DNA of 64,000 nt from Mycobacterium scrofulaceum (GCF_001667885.1 NZ_LZJW01000102.1:62001-126000), one strand, 5' to 3'; positions 18,961 through 26,988 are shown, numbered from the stretch's first letter. The notes: a model not told the origin generated them from the letters alone. A program made the numbers and translations.

Positions 18961-19437
18961 ATGAATCCGCTGCAGCGGGTGGCTCGCAATCCGGCGGCCT
19001 ACCGCCGGCTCGTCTTGACCGGCCGGCCGGTCGCGGAGAGTCTCGAGGCGCTGCTTCGCTTCGCGACGACCGGGCGGTTCGGTGTGCTCGATCTCGCCGG
19101 CCTGCCCAACGTCCAGATCACCACTTCGGGCCGCAAGACGGGCCTCGCCCGTACGGCGACGGTGCAGTACGTGCCATTCGACGGCGGGCTGTTGCTGGTC
19201 GGGTCCAACTGGGGCCGAGAGCGCCATCCCTCATGGTCGGCGAACCTCAAAGCGGCACAACGCGTTACCGTCCGCAGGCGCGGCCATCGCTTCGTCGCCT
19301 CGGTCCGGCTGCTCACCGGCGCGGAACGTGAGGAAGCATGGTCCACGGCGGTGGCTCACTGGCCGAACTACCAGATAGCCCAGGACCATGCGGGCCGGCG
19401 TCAATTTCGCCTATTTCTACTCACGCCGGTCGGGTAG
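18961..19437 (+). CDS. Nitroreductase family deazaflavin (F420)-dependent oxidoreductase, DDN-like
   Basis: 158 residues with the split beta-barrel DDN signature: LPNVQITTSGRKTGLARTATVQYVPFDGGLLLVGSNWGRERHPSWSANLKA covers the conserved 'T-x-GRKTG-x-R', 'V-G-S-x-G-G/R' and 'HP-x-W-x-NL' elements (residues about 45-95). Members use F420H2 to reduce quinones and similar acceptors at the membrane. The ATG 18961 has no Shine-Dalgarno sequence. A TACAGT (18949-18954) stands six bases ahead, so a leaderless mRNA beginning at the ATG is likely. It diverges from the TetR-P450 operon. Confidence 0.85.
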   Translation: MNPLQRVARNPAAYRRLVLTGRPVAESLEALLRFATTGRFGVLDLAGLPNVQITTSGRKTGLARTATVQYVPFDGGLLLVGSNWGRERHPSWSANLKAAQRVTVRRRGHRFVASVRLLTGAEREEAWSTAVAHWPNYQIAQDHAGRRQFRLFLLTPVG

Positions 19438-19449
19438 GCGCAGCGACCG

Positions 19450-19941
19450 CTAACCCGGGTGGTGGGATTTCAGGCGCGCGATCTCCCCGCCCCAAACCGA
19501 TTGCGCCCCAGCGTCGCCCACGCGGTAGATCTGGACCATCGATGAGATGGCGACTGCGAGCACCAGTATCGCGATGGTCGCCCGGACGACCACGCGGCTC
19601 TTGTCCGAGCGGCGTTCGATCACACGCATCACCACCAGCACCAGCGCCGCCGCCAGCAGTGCGGCGGCAAAGTAGGTCATCGTCTCGCCCAGGGTGGCGT
19701 GCTTCTGCAGGATGGCATCGGGTTTGGCCCTGAGGTCGTAAAGCCATTCCCCGGCGTCGACCGTGATCGGCGTCAACACCATCGTCGCGACAGCGAATAA
19801 CAGTGCGAGCCACAACAGCGGGCCCCGGCGCGCCGTCGGCCAGAACACGCACACGATCTCCAACACAGCGGTCAGCGGGACCAGCACCACGACGAAGTGC
19901 AGCAGCAGGGCATGGGCCGGCAGGCCGTTGATAATGGTCAT
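19450..19941 (-). CDS. DUF2231-type integral membrane protein
   Basis: 163 residues with four hydrophobic helices (about 8-30, 40-60, 88-110, 122-140). The conserved beginning INGLPAHALLLHFVVVLVPLTAV and the motif 'AGEWLYDLRAK' match DUF2231 proteins, of unknown function. The start ATG 19941 has AAGGAG six bases ahead. It follows a lipoprotein gene by 35 bases on the same strand and is convergent with the DDN-like gene. Confidence 0.8.
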   Translation of the reverse strand: MTIINGLPAHALLLHFVVVLVPLTAVLEIVCVFWPTARRGPLLWLALLFAVATMVLTPITVDAGEWLYDLRAKPDAILQKHATLGETMTYFAAALLAAALVLVVMRVIERRSDKSRVVVRATIAILVLAVAISSMVQIYRVGDAGAQSVWGGEIARLKSHHPG

Positions 19942-19976
19942 CGGGCTCCTTGGTGTGGCGGGCGGTCAGCTGGCGC

Positions 19977-20603
19977 TCAGCCGCCGAGCCCCTTCTTGAT
20001 GGCCGCGTCCTGTTTCTGGCCCACGTCGTTGACGAAGTCCCCTGGTGCCAAGGTGTCGGGTGGCCCATCGAACTGAAGCGTGACGAACGCCCTGCCCTCG
20101 GTGAACAGCAGCAGGGTCACACCCTTGCTGCGGTCGGGGGAATTGCCAAGCAGGGTCGTTGCGCCCGTCCCGACGTTGGCGGCCTGCGTGGTCGGATTCT
20201 TGATCACGTCACCTTGAGCGCCCTTGGCCGCGTTCAACGCGTTCGTGGCGGCGCCGGGGTCGGCGAACACCTGGATGGTGTCCTTGATGACGTGGCTGCC
20301 GTCCTCGTCCTTGAACGTCGTCGCGACGCCCGGCTGGCCGTTCGGATTGCTGGTCGGCGGGGTGGCCGTGAACGGGATCGGGGCGTTGATGTCACTGGCC
20401 TTTATCAGCAGCCCGGAGTATTCGCTCGGCTGCGCTGGCGCCGACGACGCCGGCGCCGAGCTCTGCGCGCTGGACGTCGAGCTGGACGATCCCGGCTTGG
20501 ACGTCGAAGGAGGCGTTGAATTCTTGCCACCGCATCCGGCTACCGCAACCGCCAGCGCCGTCGTCGCCGCGATACCCGCGGCCACCGTCCGTGAAGTCCT
20601 CAT
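19977..20603 (-). CDS. Putative lipoprotein
   Basis: 208 residues. The start at 20603 gives a signal peptide with lipobox LAVAVAGC (Cys at about residue 24), then a Ser/Thr/Pro/Ala-rich linker (about 28-58) and a folded domain of about 150 residues. The domain reads SGLLIKASDINAPIPFTATPP, later AATNALNAAKGAQGD and VTLLLFTEGRAFVTLQFDG. It is a secreted, lipid-anchored envelope protein. I do not recognise the family securely; mycobacterial lipoproteins with an N-terminal low-complexity linker of this sort are common. GGGAG stands nine bases ahead of the ATG. It follows the sigma factor gene by 123 bases and precedes the DUF2231 gene. Confidence 0.75.
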   Translation of the reverse strand: MRTSRTVAAGIAATTALAVAVAGCGGKNSTPPSTSKPGSSSSTSSAQSSAPASSAPAQPSEYSGLLIKASDINAPIPFTATPPTSNPNGQPGVATTFKDEDGSHVIKDTIQVFADPGAATNALNAAKGAQGDVIKNPTTQAANVGTGATTLLGNSPDRSKGVTLLLFTEGRAFVTLQFDGPPDTLAPGDFVNDVGQKQDAAIKKGLGG

Positions 20604-20726
20604 CGTTCGAGCTCCCTTCCCAGGCCACCTTCGGCGCCACAGTCGAGTTCGTTCCCGAATCGCACAGTACATTGCGGCGTGGCGCGGTCGTGGCGCCGAA
20701 GGCCCCTGGCGGGCGATGAGGCGTTG

Positions 20727-21536
20727 TTACTCCAATTGGTCGCGCAGGCAGCGCAGGGTGCCGGCCAGGATGCGGGAAACCTGCATCTGTGACACCCCGA
20801 TGCGCTCGGCGATCTGGCTCTGCGTCATCGATTCGAAGAACCGCATGCGCAAGACCTCGCGTTCGCGTTCGGGGAGGCCGCCAACCAGGACGCGCAGCGC
20901 CTCCCGGTTGGTGATGTGCTCGATCTGCGGATCGATACCGCCCACCGCGTCGGCGACCAGTCGGGGCGTGCCCGAACTGTCGGTGCCCACCGGGGCATCC
21001 AGAGAATCCAGGCGGTAGGCGTCGCCCGCGACGAGGCATTCGACGATTTCCTCGCGGGGAACCTCCAGCACCTGTGCCAGCTCGCCCGCGTTGGGCGCCC
21101 GCCCCAGCTTCTGCGCCAGGTCGCCGGTCGTCCTGCTGATCTGGACGTGCAATTCGCGCAACCGCCGTGGAACACGCATGCCCCAGCTGTAATCGCGGAA
21201 GTACCTTCGGACCTCACCCATCATGGTGGGCACCGCGAACCCGATGAAGCTGGGCCCCTTGGCGGGATCGAACCGGTTGACGGCGTTCATCAACCCCAGG
21301 CGCGCCACCTGAACGAGGTCATCGATGCCTTCGCCGCGGCGGGCGAAGTGGCTGGCCACATGGTCGGCCAAGGGCAGGCACCGGGCCACGATGCGTTCGC
21401 GCTGGCGCCTGTACTCATGCGACTCGGCGGGCATCTGCCGCAGCTCGACGAACATTTCGACCACATCGTCGTAGGAATCATCGGCTTTCTTGTCGCGGCA
21501 CTCGGCCGGGCGGGGGGTCGTTATTACGTCGGTCAT
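20727..21536 (-). CDS. SigF-like (SigB/SigF family) RNA polymerase sigma factor
   Basis: 269 residues, the length of mycobacterial SigF. Region 2 is LADHVASHFARRGEGIDDLVQVARLGLMNAVNRFDPAKGPSFIGFAVPTMMGEVRRYFRD (residues about 55-115). Region 3 is present (VPRRLRELHVQISRTTGDLAQKLGRAP), and region 4 is ALRVLVGGLPEREREVLRMRFFESMTQSQIAERIGVSQMQVSRILA. This is clearly closer to SigF than to ECF factors. No anti-sigma (UsfX/RsbW-like) gene is adjacent, unlike canonical usfX-sigF, so this is an orphan paralogue. The ATG lacks its own ribosome-binding site and overlaps the stop of a 22-codon leader ORF (ATGA), implying translational coupling. Confidence 0.9.
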   Translation of the reverse strand: MTDVITTPRPAECRDKKADDSYDDVVEMFVELRQMPAESHEYRRQRERIVARCLPLADHVASHFARRGEGIDDLVQVARLGLMNAVNRFDPAKGPSFIGFAVPTMMGEVRRYFRDYSWGMRVPRRLRELHVQISRTTGDLAQKLGRAPNAGELAQVLEVPREEIVECLVAGDAYRLDSLDAPVGTDSSGTPRLVADAVGGIDPQIEHITNREALRVLVGGLPEREREVLRMRFFESMTQSQIAERIGVSQMQVSRILAGTLRCLRDQLE

Positions 21537-21601
21537 AGGCCCACGCGCCCAATGTTGGCGCGGTTGAGCCGGAAAGCTTTGGTGCCTCGAGATTTTTGCA
21601 T
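21533..21601 (-). CDS. Small leader ORF (22 codons) coupled to the sigma factor gene
   Basis: ATG at 21601 is preceded by GAGGAG ten bases upstream, the only good ribosome-binding site ahead of the sigma factor. It encodes a basic 22-residue peptide (starting MQKSRGTKAF, ending IGRVGL). Its TGA (21535-21533) overlaps the sigma factor ATG (21536-21534). It has no homologue I can recognise. The arrangement is that of a translated leader that carries ribosomes onto the sigma gene, or of a regulatory upstream ORF. Confidence 0.5.
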   Translation of the reverse strand: MQKSRGTKAFRLNRANIGRVGL

Positions 21602-22142
21602 CGCTGACTCACTCCTCTGAGTCGTGTGCAGCAAGGCGTGCGCCTACGCGCGGAATCGCCTTACAGCACCAACATCCGCAGGACCGGTCGGTTAGGCAAC
21701 GCGTACGGGATACCGACGGGAGACGACTCGGGTGCATTTCGCCGGAGCCATATCGAGCTCGGTAGCCGTGCGGCTGACTGGCCGCTTTGAGCTAAACGGC
21801 GACACGTCCAGAACGGACTTCGGTTTTGACTATACGCCCCTTCGCTCCGCCCCGCGACGCTTGGTGCCACCGGGGCTGAAACGTGTCGGCAAGCGTTCTC
21901 ATCGCATGACGAGGACCCGCCCAGCAAACCGAAGGCAGCCGAGAACGCGTGCGTGACCAGGCAACTTGGCCGAACTGTCCGATTAGCGCAAACACGCCGG
22001 ATCCGACCGACCTCAGCGGTCGGCGGAGGTTCTCATTTCCGCTCCCGCTGGGTACTGTTCGCCTAGTGTTTGTGACCCCATTCGCGCAACGCGCCGTCGA
22101 CCCGCGCCGAGAGCCCGTCGCGCACAACGTGTTTCAGCGCCG
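21602..22142. other. Intergenic stretch between the sigma-factor leader and the SDR gene
   Basis: About 540 bases with no gene I can support. ORFs on either strand here have atypical amino-acid composition and no ribosome-binding site. A six-base-pair hairpin CCGACC/GGTCGG (22007-22012, 22018-22023) is present without a T-tract. On the plus strand GTTC (22029-22032), 17 bases, GGGTA (22050-22054) approximates a SigF promoter for the SDR gene, but the -35 box is imperfect. The promoter for the sigma factor transcript must be in the right part of the gap. Confidence 0.4.
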
Positions 22143-23042
22143 ATGGCGGTGAACGAAGCAGAGGGCCTGCTGGACGGCCGCGGGGTGGTGGTGGCCGGGG
22201 GAAGTCGCGGGATCGGGCGTGCGGTCGCCGAGCTGCTCGGTGCCCTGGGCGCCGGCGTCGTGGTCAATGGGCGCGACGCGGACGCCGTCGAGGAGACCGT
22301 CGCGGCCATCACGGCGTCGGGCGGGCGCGCCACCGCGGTGGTCGGACCCGCGAACGAGGAGCGCGTCGCCGGGGCGCTGGTCGACGACTGTGTCCGCGCA
22401 TACGGGCGGCTGGACGCCCTGATCAACTGCGCCGGCATCGCCGAGCCGCCCGGCTCCTCGATCTTGACCATTTCACCGGAGGATTTCGACCGCCTGATCA
22501 GCGCTCACCTCGGCTCGGCGTTCCACACGTGCCGCGCGGCCGCCCGCGTGATGGCCGCGCAGGGGCATGGCGCGCTCGTCACGACGAGCTCGGTCGCTTT
22601 TCTGGGCGACTACGGCGGCACCGGCTATCCCGCGGGCAAGGGGGCGGTGAACGCGATGACCATGGCCATCGCCGCCGAACTGAAACCGCACGGCGTGCGG
22701 GCCAACGTGGTGTGCCCCGGGGCCAGGACGAGGCTGTCCACGGGCGCCGAATACGAACGACACATCGAGGACCTGCACCGCCGCGGCTTGCTGGACGAAA
22801 CGACCATGCGGGCCTCTCTGGACAGCGCCCCGCCCGCCTTCGTGGCCCCGCTCTACGCCTACCTGGTGAGCGATCTCGCCCAGGCCGTTACGGGCCAGAT
22901 CTTCGTTGCCGCAGGAGGATTCGTCGGCAGCTTCGACCGGCCGACACCGCGACTACTGGGCTACCGCGATCACCATGAGGCCGAACCCTGGTCGGTCGAC
23001 GAATTGCACGCGATGATCGGGGCCGGGCAAGTCGCGCGCTGA
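22143..23042 (+). CDS. SDR family NAD(P)-dependent oxidoreductase
   Basis: 299 residues. The cofactor motif is VVVAGGSRGIGRAV (residues about 15-28), the NAG equivalent is INCAGIAEPP, and the catalytic residues are Ser in TTSSVAFLGDYGG with Tyr/Lys in GYPAGKGA (YxxxK). The central GARTRLS loop and a long C-terminal extension (about 255-299: RPTPRLLGYRDHHEAEPWSVDEL) match SDRs related to the 17-beta-HSD type 4 / short-chain enzymes of lipid metabolism. The substrate is unknown. No strong ribosome-binding site precedes the ATG. It stands alone between the sigma factor and the duplicated YbjQ-like gene. Confidence 0.85.
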   Translation: MAVNEAEGLLDGRGVVVAGGSRGIGRAVAELLGALGAGVVVNGRDADAVEETVAAITASGGRATAVVGPANEERVAGALVDDCVRAYGRLDALINCAGIAEPPGSSILTISPEDFDRLISAHLGSAFHTCRAAARVMAAQGHGALVTTSSVAFLGDYGGTGYPAGKGAVNAMTMAIAAELKPHGVRANVVCPGARTRLSTGAEYERHIEDLHRRGLLDETTMRASLDSAPPAFVAPLYAYLVSDLAQAVTGQIFVAAGGFVGSFDRPTPRLLGYRDHHEAEPWSVDELHAMIGAGQVAR

Positions 23043-23219
23043 GCCGCCCAGCAGCAAAGCGATCCCGCCGCCGCGCGGGCGGGCCGGCACGAGCCCGGGC
23101 CGACGTCCGAACACCACCGTCATTTCGCCGGCGGTCCACCGGAAAGTCGCACGTTGGGGGTGTGCGTCGCGGTCGCGCGGCATACGCTGTCCTGCGAACC
23201 GCAGGAGGGTGTTTTGACG

Positions 23220-24005
23220 ATGCAACCGAACCCGCTCGACCCAGTTGCCAGCGAACGGCTGTCGCACGCAGGCAAGGTGTTCACATCCGATCTGTCCATC
23301 AACGAATTCGCGCTGCTGCATGGCGCCGGGTTCGAGCCGATCGAACTCGTGATGGGCGTCTCGGTCTACCACGTCGGCTATCAGTTCACCGGGATCCGGC
23401 AACAATCCGAGTTGCCCGTGCTGACCGACGCCACCTATCGGGCGCGCTGGAACGCGATGTCGCGGATGCAGGCCGAGGCCGATTCGCTGGGCGCGGACGG
23501 CGTGGTCGGCGTCCGGCTCGAATGGCGTCATCAGGGCGAGGGCGAGCATCTGGAGTTCATCGCGGTCGGCACCGCGGTGCGCTACACGGAGAAACCGGGC
23601 GTCTACCGGCGCCCGAACGGGCAGGCGTTCACCAGCCACCTGTCGGGGCAGGACCTGACGACCCTGCTGCGCTCGGGATTCGCCCCGGTGGCGTTCGTCA
23701 TGGGCAACTGCGTGTTTCACATTGCCGTGCAAGGGTTCCTGCGCACGCTCAGCCAGGTGGGCCGCAACGCCGAGATGCCGCAGTGGACGCAGGGGAGTTA
23801 CCAGGCTCGCGAGCTGGCCATGTCCCGCATGCAAAGTGAGGCCGAGCGCGACGGTGCAACCGGCGTCGTCGGTGTGCATTTCGCCATCTCGAATTACGCG
23901 TGGGGCCACCACACCGTCGAGTTCTACGTGGCCGGAACCGCGGTGCGTCGCGGAGGCGACCCGCAAACGCTGACGCCGTCGTTCGTCCTGCCCATGAGCG
24001 ATTGA
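23220..24005 (+). CDS. YbjQ/heavy-metal-binding-like protein with tandem domain duplication
   Basis: 261 residues containing two copies of one domain of about 110 residues. Copy 1 (about 20-125) has FTSDLSINEFALLHGAGFEP, SRMQAEADSLGADGVVGV and AVGTAVR. Copy 2 (about 140-250) has FTSHLSGQDLTTLLRSGFAP, SRMQSEAERDGATGVVGV and VAGTAVR. The 'A-GADGVVGV' core is the hallmark of YbjQ-type proteins (UPF0145), which form pentamers and are named heavy-metal-binding without proven function. AGGAGG precedes the start by eleven bases to ATG 23220 (an in-frame TTG at 23214 is closer). The stop overlaps the next ATG (TGATG). Confidence 0.72.
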   Translation: MQPNPLDPVASERLSHAGKVFTSDLSINEFALLHGAGFEPIELVMGVSVYHVGYQFTGIRQQSELPVLTDATYRARWNAMSRMQAEADSLGADGVVGVRLEWRHQGEGEHLEFIAVGTAVRYTEKPGVYRRPNGQAFTSHLSGQDLTTLLRSGFAPVAFVMGNCVFHIAVQGFLRTLSQVGRNAEMPQWTQGSYQARELAMSRMQSEAERDGATGVVGVHFAISNYAWGHHTVEFYVAGTAVRRGGDPQTLTPSFVLPMSD

Positions 24006-24385
24006 TGACGAGCCTCGACCACGAGCGGGTCGGTCATGCCATCGGGACGACGCTGGCCGGTCCCGGGGGAGTCGGGCTGGTGCTCAGGGTCTTCTGCGGG
24101 GTTCCGGGGGTGATCCTGATCCCGGCGCGGCGCGGCTTCTTCCGGTCGCAGCCCGAGCGGGTGCAGATCGGCGACTGGCGTTACGAAGTCACCCCGGACG
24201 GCCGCTTGAGCGCCGCCCATGTGGTGAACGGCATCGTCTTGGCCGAGGACGTGCTCGCCGCCGGCGCGGTCGGACCGCACATCGCTCGCGCGCTCGGACA
24301 GCTGGTGAGCAGTTACGGTCCGACGATCATGCCCAACATCGACGCGGCGCTCGAGGTCCTCGAGGCCGGGGCCGGACCACGCTGA
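24005..24385 (+). CDS. Conserved hypothetical protein
   Basis: 126 residues, unrecognised. It is a mixed alpha/beta protein without signal peptide or membrane helix. The only notable run is GPGGVGLVLRVFCGVPGVILIPARRGFF (28 residues starting near residue 19, moderately hydrophobic), followed by a 'WRYEVTPDGRLSAAHVVNG' beta-hairpin. The ATG overlaps the stop of the YbjQ-like gene, so the two are translationally coupled and probably act together. A short T-tailed hairpin just after the stop marks the end of the transcript. Confidence 0.7.
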   Translation: MTSLDHERVGHAIGTTLAGPGGVGLVLRVFCGVPGVILIPARRGFFRSQPERVQIGDWRYEVTPDGRLSAAHVVNGIVLAEDVLAAGAVGPHIARALGQLVSSYGPTIMPNIDAALEVLEAGAGPR

Positions 24386-24394
24386 GGTCGAATC

Positions 24395-24412
24395 ACCCTG
24401 CGGCAACAGGGT
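24395..24412 (+). terminator. Hairpin terminator after the YbjQ-like operon
   Basis: ACCCTG (24395-24400), six-base loop, CAGGGT (24407-24412), followed by TT: a compact stem-loop ten bases after the stop, in a convergent gap of 45 bases shared with the leftward SnoaL gene. It is short but well placed. Confidence 0.45.
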
Positions 24413-24430
24413 TTCGGGTGGGCCAAGCGG

Positions 24431-24898
24431 TCACTGGGTCGGCGTTTGGTCGATGCCCACCACCCACCGGCTGAACCGCCAGCGGCCGTCCTGCTTGACC
24501 GCGGTGAAGTCGTAACAGCCGGTCAGATCGGGACGGGGCGGTCCACCGTCGGAGATGGCGAAGACCTGAACGTAGCAGTGCCCGGTGGCTTCGTCGGCGC
24601 CCTGGCTGGAGAACCAGAACGAGTTCAGCGCGTGGCGGCGTTGATTGTGCTCGGCCTTAAACGCCGCCTTCCTGGCCGCGAGCAGGCTCATCACTGTGTC
24701 GATGTCCGCGGACAGTGGCTGGCCCTCGTGCAGCAGGACCAGCTCCGGGGACTCAGTGAACAAGGCGCGAAAGTCGTCGAGCCGGTCGTGGTCATAGCTG
24801 TAGGCGTAGGCGCCGAACAAGTTGATGGTGGCCAGCCGATCGGCGACATCGAAGGCCGCGCTTCCGACGCCCTCGATCGGATGTCCGTCAGCGGCCAC
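24431..24898 (-). CDS. SnoaL-like / NTF2 fold protein
   Basis: 155 residues in the SnoaL_4-type arrangement: ADRLATINLFGAYAYSYDHDRLDDFRALFTESPELVLLH is the usual helix-helix-strand beginning. Later come HALNSFWFSSQGADEATGHCYVQVFAI and GCYDFTAVKQDGRWRFSRWVV, the closing beta sheet. Family members are small cone-shaped enzymes or binding proteins (dehydratases, isomerases, cyclases), and nothing here fixes the reaction. It is 22 bases downstream of the cutinase gene on the same strand and is the last gene of that leftward group. Confidence 0.8.
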   Translation of the reverse strand: MAADGHPIEGVGSAAFDVADRLATINLFGAYAYSYDHDRLDDFRALFTESPELVLLHEGQPLSADIDTVMSLLAARKAAFKAEHNQRRHALNSFWFSSQGADEATGHCYVQVFAISDGGPPRPDLTGCYDFTAVKQDGRWRFSRWVVGIDQTPTQ

Positions 24899-24919
24899 CG
24901 TGGCCTCCCGCGCGCAGCT

Positions 24920-25579
24920 CTATATGCGACCGGCGGCGAAATCGGCCGCCTGATCCACCATGCCAGCTTCGACGTACTGCCGATGGGCAAGGGGGTTGGT
25001 GGCGTCCGAGCAGATGGGATCGCCGGGCACGCACAACTCGATGGTCTTGCCCGCATACGGTGGGCCGATCGTCACCGGCGGCTCGTTGATGATGCTCATG
25101 AACTGGCTCGACGGCTTGCCGAACAGGGCGACCGCCGCCACGTGGTTGGAGACCTCGGGCGGCATCGGCTGCAGCGCCTGCACCAGGTGCACGCCGTCGG
25201 GCACGGCGCTTTCGGTGACGAAGCCGATCACGGCCGCGCCCTGGGAATAGCCACCCAGCACCATCTTGGTTCTGGGGCACGAAACCGCCATGTGTTCGAC
25301 GTGCGCGCCCGCATCGCTGATGCCGTCCACGGCCCTCGGGAAGTCCGTCGTCGCCGGGTAGTCGACCGGATAGACGCCCAGGGACCTACCGCCGACGTGC
25401 GAGCGCAGGGTGTCGACGAAGCTCTGGCCGATCCGGCCGACGCCGGGGGGCTCGTTGGTACCCCGGGCGAACACCACCTCGACATCGGGGCACGGGTCGC
25501 CGGCAGCCAGGGGAGCGGCCGGAAGCGCCCAAAAGGGCGCCAGCACAGCACCAATCATGCCGAGGGTATGCGCCTTCAC
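24920..25579 (-). CDS. Cutinase family serine esterase, secreted
   Basis: 219 residues with a signal peptide (about 1-26, ending PLAA) and the cutinase fold. The nucleophile Ser112 is in GGYSQG, Asp187 is in CVPGDPIC, and His199 is in NPLAHRQY. Cysteine pairs (Cys30-Cys101, Cys183-Cys190) are in the usual positions. Mycobacterial cutinase-like proteins act as exported lipases/phospholipases/esterases at the cell surface. The start ATG is at 25579. It belongs to the leftward group TetR - membrane protein - cutinase - SnoaL. Confidence 0.9.
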   Translation of the reverse strand: MKAHTLGMIGAVLAPFWALPAAPLAAGDPCPDVEVVFARGTNEPPGVGRIGQSFVDTLRSHVGGRSLGVYPVDYPATTDFPRAVDGISDAGAHVEHMAVSCPRTKMVLGGYSQGAAVIGFVTESAVPDGVHLVQALQPMPPEVSNHVAAVALFGKPSSQFMSIINEPPVTIGPPYAGKTIELCVPGDPICSDATNPLAHRQYVEAGMVDQAADFAAGRI

Positions 25580-25639
25580 AGCGCGATCTTGTCACAGGCC
25601 GGCGAAGCTCGCGCGTTATGCGGCGGCGGTCCGGGCCGG

Positions 25640-26116
25640 CTACCGCGGCGGGTCGGCCCCGGGCGCGTGGGATCGCCGGTGCACCAACGAACCGGCGGAG
25701 CGCAGCACGCCGCGAAACGCGTAGGCGGCGGTCACGATGGTCAGCAGGATCAGCAGGACGAACATCGGCAGCCAGTTGCCCCTGCTGTGGTCGACGTCCC
25801 ACCAGATGATGGTGAACAGCACCGCGCACACCAAAAGCACCAGGTCGCGCCAGTTGCCCCGGTAGGACAACGCCGCCTTACGCAGGGCCCGGCCCCGGTC
25901 GGCGGTCTCGATCAGGTCGTCGATTCTCGCGTCGATGGTGCGCTGCAGTTCGGCGCGCCGCGCGGCGGCCTCCGGCGGCAGCCGCTCCAGCAAGTCCATG
26001 TCCTGCGCGATCAGGCCCCGATAGTCCGGGCCGCGGAACTGGCCGGCGGCGACCGCCAGCATCGCCCCACCGAAAACGGGCGCACTATTGAGCGCGATCT
26101 GTCCGAGGCCCGTCAT
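25640..26116 (-). CDS. Membrane protein of unknown function
   Basis: 158 residues. A soluble charged segment (about 30-90, ERLPPEAAARRAELQRTIDARIDDLIETADRGRALRK) is followed by two hydrophobic helices (NWRDLVLLVCAVLFTIIWWDV and WLPMFVLLILLTIVTAAYAFRG). I do not recognise the family. It lies 44 bases after the TetR gene and 60 bases before the cutinase gene on the same strand, so co-transcription is likely. Confidence 0.72.
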   Translation of the reverse strand: MTGLGQIALNSAPVFGGAMLAVAAGQFRGPDYRGLIAQDMDLLERLPPEAAARRAELQRTIDARIDDLIETADRGRALRKAALSYRGNWRDLVLLVCAVLFTIIWWDVDHSRGNWLPMFVLLILLTIVTAAYAFRGVLRSAGSLVHRRSHAPGADPPR

Positions 26117-26160
26117 GCCCGCTCCTTGAGGTTGTCGTCAACCGAACTTGTCGCCGATTG

Positions 26161-26832
26161 TCACGATGCCTGGTAGGGGCGCCGTCGCGTGCGCGGCGGC
26201 TCGGGGCCTTGCAGCGCGTCCATCGCGCGGACCAGCTGGGGATAGGCGATCGCCGGTCCCAGCCAGCGGGTGAGGTAACGGCGCAGATCGGTGCCGCTGC
26301 GCGGCGGGCGCCCCGGGTCGGCGAGGAACGAGTGCAGCACCCGCAGGCTGAATTCGTTTAACTCGTCGAGGCCGGCGTCGTCGAAACCGTAACTCTCCCA
26401 ATCGATGTCGTACCGGTGCAGCATCGACCGCCCGAACGCCAGGGCCGTGTCGGAGATGATCGAAACCTGCTGGCCGCCCCGGTGACGCTGACTGAGCACG
26501 AATTCGACCTGGTTGTCCGAGGCCAGCTCTTCGATGGCGAATGCCATCCCTTCGGTGATGGCCACGACGGGGTCGGTGACGCCCTCGAGGTGGGCGGCCA
26601 TCCGATCCAGGAATCCGTCGGCCGACCGCATGGCCGACGCCACCAACAGCGCCTGCGTGCCGGGGAAGTAGCGGTAGACGGTCTGTCGGGTCACCCCGAG
26701 CGCCCGCGCCACGTCGGCGATCCGCATCGCCGAGCCGCGTTCGTCGATGATCCGGTCGGCGGCGTCGAGGATGCGCTCGATCGCCTCTTCGTCGGAGGCG
26801 GGCGTGTTTCCTGACCAACCGTGACTGCGCAT
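26161..26832 (-). CDS. TetR family transcriptional regulator
   Basis: 223 residues. The HTH is AIERILDAADRIIDERGSAMRIADVARALGVTRQTVYRYFPGTQALLVAS (residues about 17-66), with a textbook TVYRYF recognition end. The C-terminal domain is helical with a WLGPAIAYPQLVRAMDAL ending seen in mycobacterial lipid-gene TetRs. It heads the leftward membrane protein/cutinase/SnoaL set and diverges from a D-aminoacylase-like gene. A symmetric TGATCC/GGATCA pair at 26859-26878 in the shared upstream region is a candidate operator. Confidence 0.87.
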   Translation of the reverse strand: MRSHGWSGNTPASDEEAIERILDAADRIIDERGSAMRIADVARALGVTRQTVYRYFPGTQALLVASAMRSADGFLDRMAAHLEGVTDPVVAITEGMAFAIEELASDNQVEFVLSQRHRGGQQVSIISDTALAFGRSMLHRYDIDWESYGFDDAGLDELNEFSLRVLHSFLADPGRPPRSGTDLRRYLTRWLGPAIAYPQLVRAMDALQGPEPPRTRRRPYQAS

Positions 26833-26858
26833 CTATTCCGCGGCAAACCCGTAGTCGG

Positions 26859-26878
26859 TGATCCCCACAGGCGGATCA
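26859..26878. promoter_or_regulatory. Inverted repeat in the TetR-amidohydrolase divergent region
   Basis: TGATCC (26859-26864), eight bases, GGATCA (26873-26878): exact six-base arms, 27 bases ahead of the leftward TetR start. Binding by that TetR is plausible; the arms are short, so chance symmetry is not excluded. Confidence 0.4.
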
Positions 26879-26939
26879 TAGCGGGCTGGAGGCGGGGCAT
26901 CGTTGCTGGTTAACCCGGCCGGACACTTTCGCCGTTATG

Positions 26940-26945
26940 TATGAT
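26940..26945 (+). promoter_or_regulatory. -10 element for the amidohydrolase gene
   Basis: TATGAT at 26940-26945 differs from the consensus TATAAT at one position. It predicts a transcript start near 26952, downstream of the first in-frame ATG (26941). That makes the TTG start at 26989 the likely one. No clear -35 box is seen. Confidence 0.45.
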
Positions 26946-26988
26946 CACTGCGAATCGTGGGGGTGCCGCGCGGCAGGAAGGCCGGACT

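Noticed and set aside
22029..22054. SigF-like promoter upstream of the SDR gene (GTTC-N17-GGGTA)
   Set aside because: The -35 box departs from GTTT and the distance to the ATG is about 90 bases. Too weak beside the exact match at 51290-51314.
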